40,943 nucleotides of DNA from the NCBI GenBank assembly GCA_046545575.1, contig JBKGZM010000010.1, forward strand, positions 1 through 40,943. Reading direction: 5' to 3'. Numbering within the stretch: position 1 is the first letter of the stretch; each line of letters begins with the position of its first letter. Position numbers and translations under genes: made by a program. Below are positions 1 to 8,211 of this stretch, in pieces. Below the pieces are notes generated by a model, which saw only the letters and a list, made by a program, of their open reading frames with translations, searched no databases and had not been told where the DNA came from. The stretch is from JAGXOF01 sp046545575 (lineage in GTDB: Bacteria; Chloroflexota; Dehalococcoidia; SZUA-161; SpSt-899).

Positions 1-689
1 GTCTGAGGCCTGTAGAGAATACCTGCGGGGGTGTCGTGTTGTATGATTTCCCCCTGGTTCATCAACACTATTTTGTCCCCCATTTTGATAGCCTCATAGA
101 TATCGTGGGTGACAAAGATAATTGTCTTCTTTATCCCCTGTTGTATCTTCAGGAACTCATCCTGGAGCCTGGACCTGGTTATGGGGTCGATAGCCCCAAA
201 AGGCTCGTCCATGAGCAGTATCGGGGGATCAGCTCCAAGGCACCGGGCTACGCCAATCCGTTGTGCCTGTCCGCCGGAGAGTTCGTCGGGGTACTTATTT
301 ATAAATTCCTCTGGATCCAGTTCCATGAGCTTTAGAAGTTCTTTGGCCCTTTCATGTCGCTTTTCCTTTGGCCAATTCTTGAGTTGCGGAACTGTCTCTA
401 TGTTTTGTCCCACGGTCATGTGCGGGAACAGTCCTATATTCTGAATAGCATACCCTATGTCACGACGGAGCTGATTCTCGTTCATCTCAGCCGTATCTTT
501 CCCATTAATATATACCTTCCCACTTGTGATAGGGATAAGGCGATTTATCATTTTCATTGTAGTTGTCTTACCACATCCAGATGGTCCCAGGAGGACACAG
601 AACTCCCCGTCGGCAACTTCAAAGTTTATTCTCTTTACCGCTTTTGTTCCATCTGGGTAGGTTTTCTCCAGGTTCTCTACCTTGATCAA
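1..689 (-). CDS. Glycine betaine/carnitine-type ABC transporter ATP-binding protein (3' end outside window)
   Basis: Reading the minus strand from a TTG at 689 gives an ABC ATPase that runs off the left edge. The start follows an AGGAGG ribosome site (695-700) that overlaps the stop of the permease gene. Visible motifs are Walker A GPSGCGKTT, a Q-loop followed by NIGLFPHMTV, the signature LSGGQAQR, Walker B ILLMDEPFGAIDP and the H-loop VTHD. The stretch between Q-loop and signature is typical of the OpuCA/ProV/OpuBA subfamily, which energises uptake of compatible solutes such as glycine betaine, carnitine or choline at the cytoplasmic membrane. CBS domains often found at the C-terminus would lie outside the window. 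It is co-transcribed with the permease just upstream. The exact substrate cannot be told from this fragment. Confidence 0.9.
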   Translation of the reverse strand, partial: MIKVENLEKTYPDGTKAVKRINFEVADGEFCVLLGPSGCGKTTTMKMINRLIPITSGKVYINGKDTAEMNENQLRRDIGYAIQNIGLFPHMTVGQNIETVPQLKNWPKEKRHERAKELLKLMELDPEEFINKYPDELSGGQAQRIGVARCLGADPPILLMDEPFGAIDPITRSRLQDEFLKIQQGIKKTIIFVTHDIYEAIKMGDKIVLMNQGEIIQHDTPAGILYRPQ

Positions 690-692
690 TTT

Positions 693-1367
693 CTACCTCC
701 TCAGCCCTCTGGGTGTTAACAAACGCTCAACCTGGGCCATGAGCAAATCCATCGCTACAGCCAGAATTGTAACAATAACCGCTGCTGTAAGTATGAAATG
801 CGTTTGTCCGCCCCTCCCCAGTCCCCGGAATATAGGCCTTCCCAATCCTCCGCCACCTATGACGGAGCCAATTGTCGCAATACCAATGAGCAATACAATA
901 GCGTTTCTTAAGCCAGCCATGATGACGGGCACAGCGAGGCGGAGTCTGATCTTGAAGAGTATCTGCCACTCGCTCATTCCCATGCCCCGTCCGGCCTCGA
1001 TTACCGCCGGGTCAACTGCTCGGATTGCTGTGTAGGTATTTCGCAGTATAGGGAGTTGCCCGTAGATAACCAGGGCAACGTATACAGGAAGGTTTCCAAT
1101 GCTGGGCAGCTCTATGGCAGCAAGGATAATCATCAGGATTCCAAACATGGCGAGGCTGGGGATAGTCATTCCCACATCCGCAGTATAGAGGGCTATTTCC
1201 GCTATGCGCTCCCGCCCCCTGCCACTGATGAATACCCCCATGGCAACTCCAAGGACGATCGCTATCCCTGCGGCGATGAGAATAAGCCGTAAATGCTCAC
1301 CAGTCCACCCCAACACGGTTCCCGGATGTCCGACCATGTATTCCCAGGCTCTTAGCACCTCTTCCAT
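693..1367 (-). CDS. Glycine betaine/carnitine-type ABC transporter permease
   Basis: This 224-residue integral membrane protein belongs to the binding-protein-dependent permease family, OpuCB/OpuCD or ProW-like. About five or six hydrophobic segments are visible. The conserved EAA loop is at about residues 125-150 (EAGRGMGMSEWQILFKIRL), where the ATPase docks. It would form the membrane channel of the importer whose ATPase gene follows after 3 nt. The length matches stand-alone OpuCB-type permeases. No substrate-binding protein is seen inside the window; it and a second permease may lie beyond the left edge. The ribosome site before the ATG is weak. Osmoprotectant import is inferred from family membership, not shown by substrate residues. 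Confidence 0.9.
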   Translation of the reverse strand: MEEVLRAWEYMVGHPGTVLGWTGEHLRLILIAAGIAIVLGVAMGVFISGRGRERIAEIALYTADVGMTIPSLAMFGILMIILAAIELPSIGNLPVYVALVIYGQLPILRNTYTAIRAVDPAVIEAGRGMGMSEWQILFKIRLRLAVPVIMAGLRNAIVLLIGIATIGSVIGGGGLGRPIFRGLGRGGQTHFILTAAVIVTILAVAMDLLMAQVERLLTPRGLRR

Positions 1368-1483
1368 TTTGAAAACTCTCTCGTTTTTATTAAATGCTAA
1401 AATGCTGGATTTCGTAATCTTACACGGGTAGTACTGTGCGGGATAAGGATTAGAGTTATTATTCTGAAAGGTATTGTGTTCCT

Positions 1484-1512
1484 ATCTTGCTAGAAAAAAC
1501 CCCTTTTGTCAA
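1484..1512 (-). promoter_or_regulatory. Possible sigma-A promoter for the opuC-like operon
   Basis: On the minus strand TTGACA (1512-1507) is followed after 17 nt by CAAGAT (1489-1484), a consensus -35 with a weak -10. The same place can form a CCCCTT/AAGGGG hairpin followed by six T on the minus strand, so it could instead be a leftward terminator. Confidence 0.4.
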
Positions 1513-1532
1513 GGGGTAGGTGCTGCAAGTCC

Positions 1533-1561
1533 TTGACAGTTTTTACCCGAACCTTTAAGAT
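1533..1561 (+). promoter_or_regulatory. Sigma-A-type promoter of the acyl-CoA operon
   Basis: TTGACA at 1533-1538, a 17-nt spacer and TAAGAT at 1556-1561. Transcription would start near 1568, about 50 nt before the ATG at 1621. Confidence 0.75.
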
Positions 1562-1620
1562 AACGGTGGTTTGAGTATGATTGCTCCATAAAATGAACGT
1601 TAACATCAAGGGAGGCATAT

Positions 1621-3024
1621 ATGACAGGAATTGTATCATACGGGGCTTATATACCTCAGTGGCGTCTGGCTAAGGATCTTATTGCCAAGGGGGCAAAGGG
1701 GGAAAAGGCCATAGCTGCGTTTGATGAGGATAGCGTAACTATGGGAGTCGCTGCTGCCATGGATTGTTTGAATGGTTGTGATCGCGACTCAGTTGATGGC
1801 TTGTTCTTTGCTACAAGTACCTCCCCCTATGCGGAGAAGCAACTGGCTACCCTGGTAGCTGCTTCTGTTGACCTGCGTCGAGATATTTGGACTGCCGACT
1901 TCGCAAATTCCCTCCGGGCGGGGACGAATGCGTTAAAGGCAGCAATGGATGCTGTTAAGGCAGGCTCTGCGAGGAGGGTGCTAGTTGTGGCGTCTGATTG
2001 CCGCCTCGGGGCTCCTGACTCCGCATTTGAGCGGTTGAGCGGAGATGGTGCCGCTGCCTTCCTCATAGGAGAGGATGATGTCAGCGTGAGCATTGAGTTT
2101 AGCCATTCGGTATCCAATGAGATGATAGATGTCTGGCGAGCCAGCGAAGATACCTACGTCCGATTCTGGGAGGACAGATTTGCCCAGACTCAGGGATACC
2201 TCAAGGTGATGGGAGAAGCGATCTCAGGATTGCTGGATAAGTCCAAAATGAGTGCCGGAGACTTTTCCAAGATAGTACTTTATGGTCATGAAGCAAGAAG
2301 ACCAGCAGAGGTCGCCAAGAAGCTTGGATTTGACGCTAAGGCTCAACTGCAGGACCTTCTCCTCGACTCGATGGGTAACACGGGAACGGCTTATGCACTT
2401 ATGCTGCTGGTGGCGGCCCTGGAGGAGGCCCAGCCCGGTGACAGGTTGCTTATGGCAAGCTATGGCAACGGCAGCGATGCGTTTGCCCTTGAGGTAAGTG
2501 ACCAGATAAAGAAAATTGGGGACCATCGCGGGATAAAGGCCAATCTGGAAACGAAACGCATGGTTCCCGACTATGCCACGTATCTCAAATGGCGCAAACT
2601 TCTGTCAAGAGGTCCCACTCTCGATAAGCTGTATTTCTGGACCTATCCATCCGCACCACCTCTATTGAGGGAGCGCAACAGGATATATCCATTGCACGGC
2701 GTGAAATGCAGGGCATGTGGTAAAATACAATATCCTCCTCAAAGGGTGTGCGTCAAATGCGGTTCCAAGGACGATTTCGACGAGGTGAGGCTGTCCGACA
2801 AGAGGGGGACCTTGCATTCTTTCTCCAATGAATTCCTCAGCGGACAGCTTGTAGCCGCTGTTAATTTCGAGGGAGGCGGGAGGATATGGTGTAATGTCAC
2901 AGATGCTACTTACGAGGAGCTGAAAATAGGCTCGCCCATGGAAATGAGCTTCAGGGAAGTGGTCTATGATTACGGAATTCATGACTATTTCTGGAAGGCT
3001 ATTCCTTTGAGGGTTCAAAGTTAA
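1621..3024 (+). CDS. HMG-CoA synthase-like protein fused to a DUF35 zinc-ribbon/OB domain, catalytic Cys missing
   Basis: 467 residues. Residues 1-300 follow the archaeal HMG-CoA synthase/KAS III fold, beginning IVSYGAYIP. Residues 345-467 are a DUF35 domain with a zinc ribbon (C363, C366, C377, C380) and an OB fold. Aligned without gaps to the archaeal ADLEFACKAGT motif, this protein reads ADFANSLRAGT, so the nucleophilic Cys is Leu98. The usual SESHPY glutamate region reads STSPY. The catalytic His (H223 in YGHEARR) and Asn (N253 in GNTG) remain. It is therefore probably not a true HMG-CoA synthase. It may be a partner subunit of the thiolase encoded next, as in archaeal thiolase/HMGS/DUF35 or PhlACB-type complexes (inference). 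A strong SD AAGGGAGG lies 6 nt before the ATG. Confidence 0.85.
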   Translation: MTGIVSYGAYIPQWRLAKDLIAKGAKGEKAIAAFDEDSVTMGVAAAMDCLNGCDRDSVDGLFFATSTSPYAEKQLATLVAASVDLRRDIWTADFANSLRAGTNALKAAMDAVKAGSARRVLVVASDCRLGAPDSAFERLSGDGAAAFLIGEDDVSVSIEFSHSVSNEMIDVWRASEDTYVRFWEDRFAQTQGYLKVMGEAISGLLDKSKMSAGDFSKIVLYGHEARRPAEVAKKLGFDAKAQLQDLLLDSMGNTGTAYALMLLVAALEEAQPGDRLLMASYGNGSDAFALEVSDQIKKIGDHRGIKANLETKRMVPDYATYLKWRKLLSRGPTLDKLYFWTYPSAPPLLRERNRIYPLHGVKCRACGKIQYPPQRVCVKCGSKDDFDEVRLSDKRGTLHSFSNEFLSGQLVAAVNFEGGGRIWCNVTDATYEELKIGSPMEMSFREVVYDYGIHDYFWKAIPLRVQS

Positions 3025-3039
3025 GGAAGGAGGAAAAGC

Positions 3040-4224
3040 ATGCCTGGAGTAAAAGATAAAGTTGCCATAATTGGCATGGGATGTACCAAATTTGACGAGC
3101 ATTGGGATAAGGATGTCAAAGACCTGATCATTGATGCGTGTTGGGAGGCGTTTGAGGATGCAAACATCGATCCCAAGGATATACAAGCCGCATGGTGGTC
3201 AACCATGTGGAATGGCGAACTGGGACGTAGTTTGTCCTACCCTCTGAAGTTGGGATTTATCCCGATTACGAGGATTGAGAACAGATGTGCCAGCGGACAG
3301 GATGCCCTTATGAATGCCTACTATGCGGTGGCGTCAGGGGCCTATGACGTTGTCCTTGCCTGTGGAGCTGAGAAGTTAAAGGATATAGGTTTTGCTTCTC
3401 CTGGCGGAGACCCTTCGACACCTTATACGAGTCGGGTTGATCCGACGTTTCTCCCTGTGGCCTGCTTCGCACAGCTGGCTCAAAGGTATGCGTACCATTG
3501 GGGGATTCCTATTGAAAAGCTCAAGGAGACACTGGCGAAAATAGGGGTGAAGAACCACTACAATGGGAGCCTTAATCCCAAAGCACAGTTTCAGAGAGCG
3601 ATGACCTTTGAGCAGGTGATGAATGCTCCTATCATTTCCTATCCTCTGGGACTGCTCGATGCCGCAGGGGTAACCGATGGAGCGGCTGCGGCGGTTATCT
3701 GCCGTGCTGATATCGCCAAAAACTTCAGGGACGATTATGTTTTGGTCAAGGGTACGGGGATGTCATGCGGGAGATACTCGTGGGAGATCGATGACGAATG
3801 GGAAGGCGACCATATAGAGGAGAACGTCATTGCTTCCAAGATGGCTTATGAGGAAGCTGGCATAAAGGACCCTCGCAAGGAAATCGACGTGGCGATGATC
3901 CATGATTGCTTCACGATCACGGAGCTTGTTATTTGGGAGGATTTCGGCTTTAGCCCGAGGGGCAAAGGGCCAGAGGATGCGGATGCTGGGACGTTTGAAA
4001 TAGGCGGGGAATTAGCTGTCAATACCGACGGAGGCCTCAAGTCATTTGGCCATCCAATTGGGGCCAGTGGCATTAGAATGACCTATGAGGTCTATAAGCA
4101 GCTTCAAGGGAAAGCTGGACTTCGTCAGGTCAAGAACCCGAGATTGGGTCTCTCTCACTGCTTTGGTGGAACGCCGGTTGAAGGTGGAACAGGGGCAGTT
4201 GTTATATTGGGAGCCCGAGATTAG
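3040..4224 (+). CDS. Thiolase of the SCP2/acetyl-CoA acetyltransferase type
   Basis: This 394-residue protein is a thiolase-fold enzyme that would cleave or form the C-C bond of 3-oxoacyl-CoA. The nucleophilic cysteine is C83 in NRCASGQDA. The IHDCF motif is at 287-291, the catalytic histidine is H338 in GHPIGASG, and the second catalytic cysteine is C374 in HCFGG. The catalytic set is complete, unlike that of the upstream HMG-CoA-synthase-like partner. The gene starts 15 nt after that partner with SD GGAAGGAGG, so the two are expected to be translated together and to form a complex, with the DUF35 domain as bridge (known for archaeal and BbsAB/PhlACB-type systems, inferred here). The substrate is unknown; acetoacetyl-CoA or a longer or substituted 3-oxoacyl-CoA are possible. 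Confidence 0.92.
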   Translation: MPGVKDKVAIIGMGCTKFDEHWDKDVKDLIIDACWEAFEDANIDPKDIQAAWWSTMWNGELGRSLSYPLKLGFIPITRIENRCASGQDALMNAYYAVASGAYDVVLACGAEKLKDIGFASPGGDPSTPYTSRVDPTFLPVACFAQLAQRYAYHWGIPIEKLKETLAKIGVKNHYNGSLNPKAQFQRAMTFEQVMNAPIISYPLGLLDAAGVTDGAAAAVICRADIAKNFRDDYVLVKGTGMSCGRYSWEIDDEWEGDHIEENVIASKMAYEEAGIKDPRKEIDVAMIHDCFTITELVIWEDFGFSPRGKGPEDADAGTFEIGGELAVNTDGGLKSFGHPIGASGIRMTYEVYKQLQGKAGLRQVKNPRLGLSHCFGGTPVEGGTGAVVILGARD

Positions 4225-4320
4225 GGATCGGTACAAATATCGGCACTTTCACTCCGTTGACTATCAGCGTGGGCTTGTGAACGTGCTGATATGAGACAAA
4301 CTGGTCATGGAGGTATGACA

Positions 4321-6312
4321 ATGGAAGTGAAAACCCTGACGGTCTTAGGTGCTGGGGCTATGGGACATGGCATAGCGGAGGTTGCTGCGCTTGCCGGATT
4401 GAATGTGAACTTGCGCGATATCAATGACGACCTTGTCCAGAAGGGATATCAAGCGATTGAGAAAGATTTCGATCGCAATGTGAAAAAGGGGAGGATGGAT
4501 GAGGAGACCAAGAAAAAGACCCTGGGATTGATAACGCCGATTGTGGACTTGGAAGAGTCTGTTAAGGACACTGATTGTGTTATAGAAGCAGTCCCAGAGA
4601 TCCTGGATGTTAAGAAGAAGGTTTTTGCTGAGGCAGCCAAGCTATGTCCGAGCAAGACGATATTCGCGACGAATACATCGTCAATCAGCGTGACTGCAAT
4701 ATCCGAAGCCCTGGATGATCCGAGCAAAATGGGGGGACTGCACTTTTTCAACCCGGTGCCCGTAATGCCTCTAGTTGAGGTGATCTACGGGGATCATACC
4801 AGCGAGGAAACGATCAGTGCTCTGGATGACCTGGCTAAGAAGATGCGTAAGACCCCCATCTATGTCCGGAAAGACGTGCCGGGTTTCATAGTAAACAGGA
4901 TCTTCGTGCCTATGACTTCTGAGGCCATCTGGGCTCTGGACAAACGGGAAGCCCAAAGCCCATTAGAGATCGATGCTGCAACGAAGTACAAGATGAGCTT
5001 GCCTATGGGGTTGGTCGAAATCCAGGATACATTGGGGGGTGTGGGCTGTATTGATGTTCTGTATCACGTTTGCGAACAATTTGTCAACACGTTGGGAAAC
5101 AGCTACAGGGCTCCCCCTTCGACGGTAAAGCTATTTAAGGCTGGGCAAGTTGGTAAAAAGAGTGGCAAAGGATTCTATGATTGGTCGGATCCCAATGCTG
5201 CCTTTGAGATTCCAATGAGCGCAGGAAAGTCGTTTGACCCGATAAGACTTCTTGCGCCAGGTGTTAACGAAGCTGCCAAACTAATCGAGACGGGGGCTGC
5301 TACAAAGGAAGATATAGATACGGGTGTTCTGTTAGGGCTTAACTATCCTCGTGGCATCCTGAGAATGGCTGATGACACCGGCATTGACAAGATAGTGGAT
5401 GAGCTCAACAGATTGTATAAGGCATATCGCCGGGAGAAGAGGTACAAACCATCTCGGGTGTTAACGAAGCTTGTGAAGGATGGCAAGCTTGGCAGGAAAT
5501 CGGGTGAGGGTTTCTACCAGTATGGCCCTGGTAAATACGAGTTCGTTGAGTTTTCGGTGGATGACAAAAAGGTTGGCAGGCTGGTGCTCAACCGGCCGAA
5601 CCGGGCCAACGCACTCAACATGACCTTCCTTGATGAGATATCGCAGGTACTTGATAGTGTAGAGAATGATAAGAATGTGGGATGTCTGGTGATTACGGGA
5701 AAGGGTAGGAATTTCTGTGGCGGTGCTGATATGGCGGCCTTTGCTTCTGGCGTTGCTGATGAGATGCTCAATTTCAGCAACAAGGGGCATGATGTCTTCA
5801 CAAGGTTGGAGACGCTGTCGAAGCCTGTAATCGCTGCTATAAATGGTCCGGCAATGGGTGGTGGTCTAGAGATGGTTTTGGCCTGCGATTTGAGGATAAT
5901 GAACAAAGAGGCGTTTGTGCAGCTTCCCGAGTTGGGCCTGGGTTTGCTACCCGGATGGGGAGGCACACAGCGTCTTTCGCGACTGATTGGCATGTCACGG
6001 ACAAAGCAAATGGTGCTTCTGTCTGAGCGAGTGGATGCGGAAAAGGCGCTGGAGTACGGGTTGGCGAACTTCGTCGCTGAGCGCGATGAGTTCACTGACA
6101 CTGTGAACAAGACCGCTGAGCAATTGGCAAACGGTGCACCCTTTGCCCAGAAGATAGCGAAAAGGGTTATGTACTATGGAAGCCAGGCGGACCAGCGAAC
6201 GGGGTTGTTTGTGGAAAACGCTGCAGGAGGTGATGTTGGCCTCAGTGAAGACCTGAGTGAGGGCATCACGGCTTTCATGTATAGGCGTAAACCGAACTTT
6301 GAAGGCAAGTAG
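4321..6312 (+). CDS. Bifunctional 3-hydroxyacyl-CoA dehydrogenase / enoyl-CoA hydratase
   Basis: 663 residues from the ATG at 4321, chosen because GGAGGT (4309-4314) sits 6 nt before it; an in-frame ATG at 4291 lacks such a site. The N-terminal half is an NAD-binding Rossmann domain (GAGAMGHG near residue 10), then HFFNPVPVMPLVEVI with the catalytic His and Glu, and two C-terminal dehydrogenase domains (GFIVNR, KSGKGFYDW, then a repeat ending RKSGEGFY). From about residue 405 comes a crotonase domain with both catalytic glutamates, in GGGLEMVLACD and LPELGLGLLPGWGGTQRL. The dehydrogenase-first order is that of archaeal-type fusions and the reverse of FadB. It would interconvert enoyl-, 3-hydroxy- and 3-oxoacyl-CoA, handing the product to or from the upstream thiolase. 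Confidence 0.93.
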   Translation: MEVKTLTVLGAGAMGHGIAEVAALAGLNVNLRDINDDLVQKGYQAIEKDFDRNVKKGRMDEETKKKTLGLITPIVDLEESVKDTDCVIEAVPEILDVKKKVFAEAAKLCPSKTIFATNTSSISVTAISEALDDPSKMGGLHFFNPVPVMPLVEVIYGDHTSEETISALDDLAKKMRKTPIYVRKDVPGFIVNRIFVPMTSEAIWALDKREAQSPLEIDAATKYKMSLPMGLVEIQDTLGGVGCIDVLYHVCEQFVNTLGNSYRAPPSTVKLFKAGQVGKKSGKGFYDWSDPNAAFEIPMSAGKSFDPIRLLAPGVNEAAKLIETGAATKEDIDTGVLLGLNYPRGILRMADDTGIDKIVDELNRLYKAYRREKRYKPSRVLTKLVKDGKLGRKSGEGFYQYGPGKYEFVEFSVDDKKVGRLVLNRPNRANALNMTFLDEISQVLDSVENDKNVGCLVITGKGRNFCGGADMAAFASGVADEMLNFSNKGHDVFTRLETLSKPVIAAINGPAMGGGLEMVLACDLRIMNKEAFVQLPELGLGLLPGWGGTQRLSRLIGMSRTKQMVLLSERVDAEKALEYGLANFVAERDEFTDTVNKTAEQLANGAPFAQKIAKRVMYYGSQADQRTGLFVENAAGGDVGLSEDLSEGITAFMYRRKPNFEGK

Positions 6313-6341
6313 GCTAAGCGTCCTGTTGTATCGATGGAGAG

Positions 6342-6372
6342 GAGAGCCATGCGCCGCAGGCGCATGGCTCTC
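6342..6372. repeat. Perfect 14-bp-stem hairpin with GCA loop
   Basis: GAGAGCCATGCGCC, loop GCA, then its exact reverse complement. It lies 30 nt after the stop of the dehydrogenase/hydratase gene and has no following T-run. It may act as a processing or termination stem. It shares its GCC-GCA-GGC centre with hairpins at 17058 and 40780. The remaining 200 nt up to 6575 show only the promoter given next. Confidence 0.8.
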
Positions 6373-6519
6373 GTTAGGATTTATAGCTGGCATACGATGT
6401 TGTGAAATTCTTGAAGCCTAATGGCCCGGGCATTCTGCTTGGAATAATCCCTCTCTTTAAACATCTGGATTTCAACAGTGCCTCTTTGAATTTGGCTTTC
6501 GGCTGTAGTGTTAGCACGG

Positions 6520-6548
6520 TTTACAAACACATTTGCTTGCAATATACT
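6520..6548 (+). promoter_or_regulatory. Sigma-A-type promoter of the homocysteine operon
   Basis: TTTACA (6520-6525), a 17-nt spacer and TATACT (6543-6548). The predicted start near 6555 leaves a leader of only about 20 nt and no clear Shine-Dalgarno sequence. Confidence 0.7.
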
Positions 6549-6574
6549 AAGGGACGAAATATAGGCTAACGAAT

Positions 6575-7792
6575 ATGAAGAGAACGATCTCTGAGATCAA
6601 TGAGAAGATCAAGGGTGGTGAGGTGGTTGTAGTAACCGCGGAAGAGGTCATCGACATCGTTGAAGAGAAGGGCATAGACAAGGCAGCCCAAGAGATCGAT
6701 GTGGTGACGACGGGAACGTTCAGCCCCATGTGTTCGTCAGGTGCATTCCTTAATCTGGGGCACACCACACCTCGCATGAAGCTCGGTGGCAGCAGGGCTT
6801 ACTTGAACGATGTCCCTGTCTATACTGGTATTGCCGCGGTGGATGTTTTCCTGGGCGCGGCCTCCATACCTGATGATGATCCCCGAAACAAGGTTCACCC
6901 CGGGCATTTTGACTATGGCGGCGGGCATGTAATCGAGGACCTGGTAGCGGGTAGAGATGTAAAATTGGAGGCCACTGGCTACGGAACCGACTGCTATCCG
7001 AAGAAGAGAGTGGAGACATGGCTAAAGCTGCAGGATATCAATGAGGCGACGCTCTTCGATGTGCGCAATGCCTATCAGAATTACAACGTGGCTGTGAACT
7101 CATCTGATAGGACTATCTATACCTACATGGGTGTACTGAAGCCGAATTTCGGCAGCGCCAATTATTCCACCGCAGGGCAACTTTCTCCATTACTTAACGA
7201 CCCTTATTACAAGACAATCGGTGTGGGGACAAGGATATTTCTGGGAGGCGGTACGGGATACGTGGCCTGGCACGGGACACAACACCATCCGCACGTCTTG
7301 CGAGGGGATAACGGTGTACCCAAAAGGCCTGCTGGAACGCTTTCCGTCATAGGCGATCTGAAGCAGATGAAGGCTGAATGGCTAAGGGGTACAAGCATGC
7401 TGGGGTATGGCGCCACGCTGACCGTAGGCATTGGGGTTCCGATACCTGTCCTCTCTGAGGAAATCATCAGGTATACCGCGGTAAGGGATGCTGATATACT
7501 TGCACCCATCGTTGACTATGCCGATGCCTTCCCACAGCATAAGCCTGACGTTCTGGGCGAGGTAAGCTATGCCCAGCTCAGGAGTGGCACGATAGATGTA
7601 TCGGGCAAGAAAGTACGAACTGCTTCCCTTTCCAGCTACTTCAAGGCCCGGGAGATAGCTGATTTGCTAAAGGAAGGGATACAAAAGGGAGATTTCCTCC
7701 TCTCCGAACCGGTGGCGCCGCTGCCGGATGAGAAGTCGGGAATAGAGGTAAATGACCTCAAGGAAATCGATAATCCAGCATCAATGGAATAA
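6575..7792 (+). CDS. Homocysteine biosynthesis protein, DUF39/COG1900 family
   Basis: This 405-residue protein matches the DUF39 (COG1900) family. Its Methanosarcina member MA1821 takes part in making homocysteine from aspartate semialdehyde and sulfide. Conserved cysteines stand in SPMCSSGA (C53) and in GTDCYPKK (C140), and glycine-rich stretches such as FLGGGTGYVAWHG are typical. The CBS domains fused to some archaeal members are absent. It is the first gene of a three-gene operon with a NIL-ferredoxin protein 4 nt downstream and an UPF0280 protein after that, which are the other components linked to this pathway. Function is therefore well supported by family and context; the detailed reaction mechanism is not visible in the sequence. 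Confidence 0.93.
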   Translation: MKRTISEINEKIKGGEVVVVTAEEVIDIVEEKGIDKAAQEIDVVTTGTFSPMCSSGAFLNLGHTTPRMKLGGSRAYLNDVPVYTGIAAVDVFLGAASIPDDDPRNKVHPGHFDYGGGHVIEDLVAGRDVKLEATGYGTDCYPKKRVETWLKLQDINEATLFDVRNAYQNYNVAVNSSDRTIYTYMGVLKPNFGSANYSTAGQLSPLLNDPYYKTIGVGTRIFLGGGTGYVAWHGTQHHPHVLRGDNGVPKRPAGTLSVIGDLKQMKAEWLRGTSMLGYGATLTVGIGVPIPVLSEEIIRYTAVRDADILAPIVDYADAFPQHKPDVLGEVSYAQLRSGTIDVSGKKVRTASLSSYFKAREIADLLKEGIQKGDFLLSEPVAPLPDEKSGIEVNDLKEIDNPASME

Positions 7793-7796
7793 ATAA

Positions 7797-8207
7797 ATGG
7801 CTATAACAAGAAGAGTGGTGATCCGTTTCCCTCCATCCCTGGTGGAACAGCCGGTGATGTGCCGGCTGGCCAGAGAATATAACCTGGACTTTAATATCCT
7901 CAAGGCCTCCGTGACACCGAGGGAAGAGGGAGTGCTGGTGGTGGAACTCAATGGGGATGACCCTGACTACGAAAATGGAATGGATTACTTGAATAACATT
8001 GGCGTAGAGGTTCAGCCCCTGAGTCAGGATGTAGTCCGTAATGAGGAAAGATGCACACACTGTGGAGCGTGTGTTGCGCTTTGTCCTACCGGTGCGCTCT
8101 CTGTGGAGTCCGGCACCATGCGTATAAACTTCGACAATGACAAATGCGTAGCGTGCGGCATCTGTGTCCCAGCCTGCCCGGCTCGGGCGATGGAGATACG
8201 CTTCTAG
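7797..8207 (+). CDS. NIL domain / 2[4Fe-4S] ferredoxin protein of homocysteine biosynthesis
   Basis: 136 residues. An N-terminal NIL domain (about residues 1-75, starting RRVVIRFPPS) is the small ligand-binding fold also seen in MetN transporters. It is followed by two classical four-cysteine clusters, CTHCGACVALCP and CVACGICVPACP, each able to bind a [4Fe-4S] centre. The architecture equals Methanosarcina MA1822, which works with the DUF39 protein in sulfur incorporation into homocysteine. The gene starts 4 nt after the DUF39 stop without a strong ribosome site, so translational coupling is likely. The protein should be cytosolic and supply electrons or handle sulfur for the pathway. Confidence 0.92.
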   Translation: MAITRRVVIRFPPSLVEQPVMCRLAREYNLDFNILKASVTPREEGVLVVELNGDDPDYENGMDYLNNIGVEVQPLSQDVVRNEERCTHCGACVALCPTGALSVESGTMRINFDNDKCVACGICVPACPARAMEIRF

Positions 8208-8211
8208 TTGC

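Noticed and set aside
36..719. Overlapping plus-strand frames at the left edge
   Set aside because: They are the complement of the ABC ATPase, whose motifs are clear on the minus strand.
1495..1525. Plus-strand terminator in the divergent region
   Set aside because: The T-run follows the stem only on the minus strand, and the site overlaps a consensus -35; no plus-strand gene ends there.
4291..4320. Upstream ATG start for the dehydrogenase/hydratase fusion
   Set aside because: The GGAGGT ribosome site lies downstream of this ATG and correctly spaced for the ATG at 4321.
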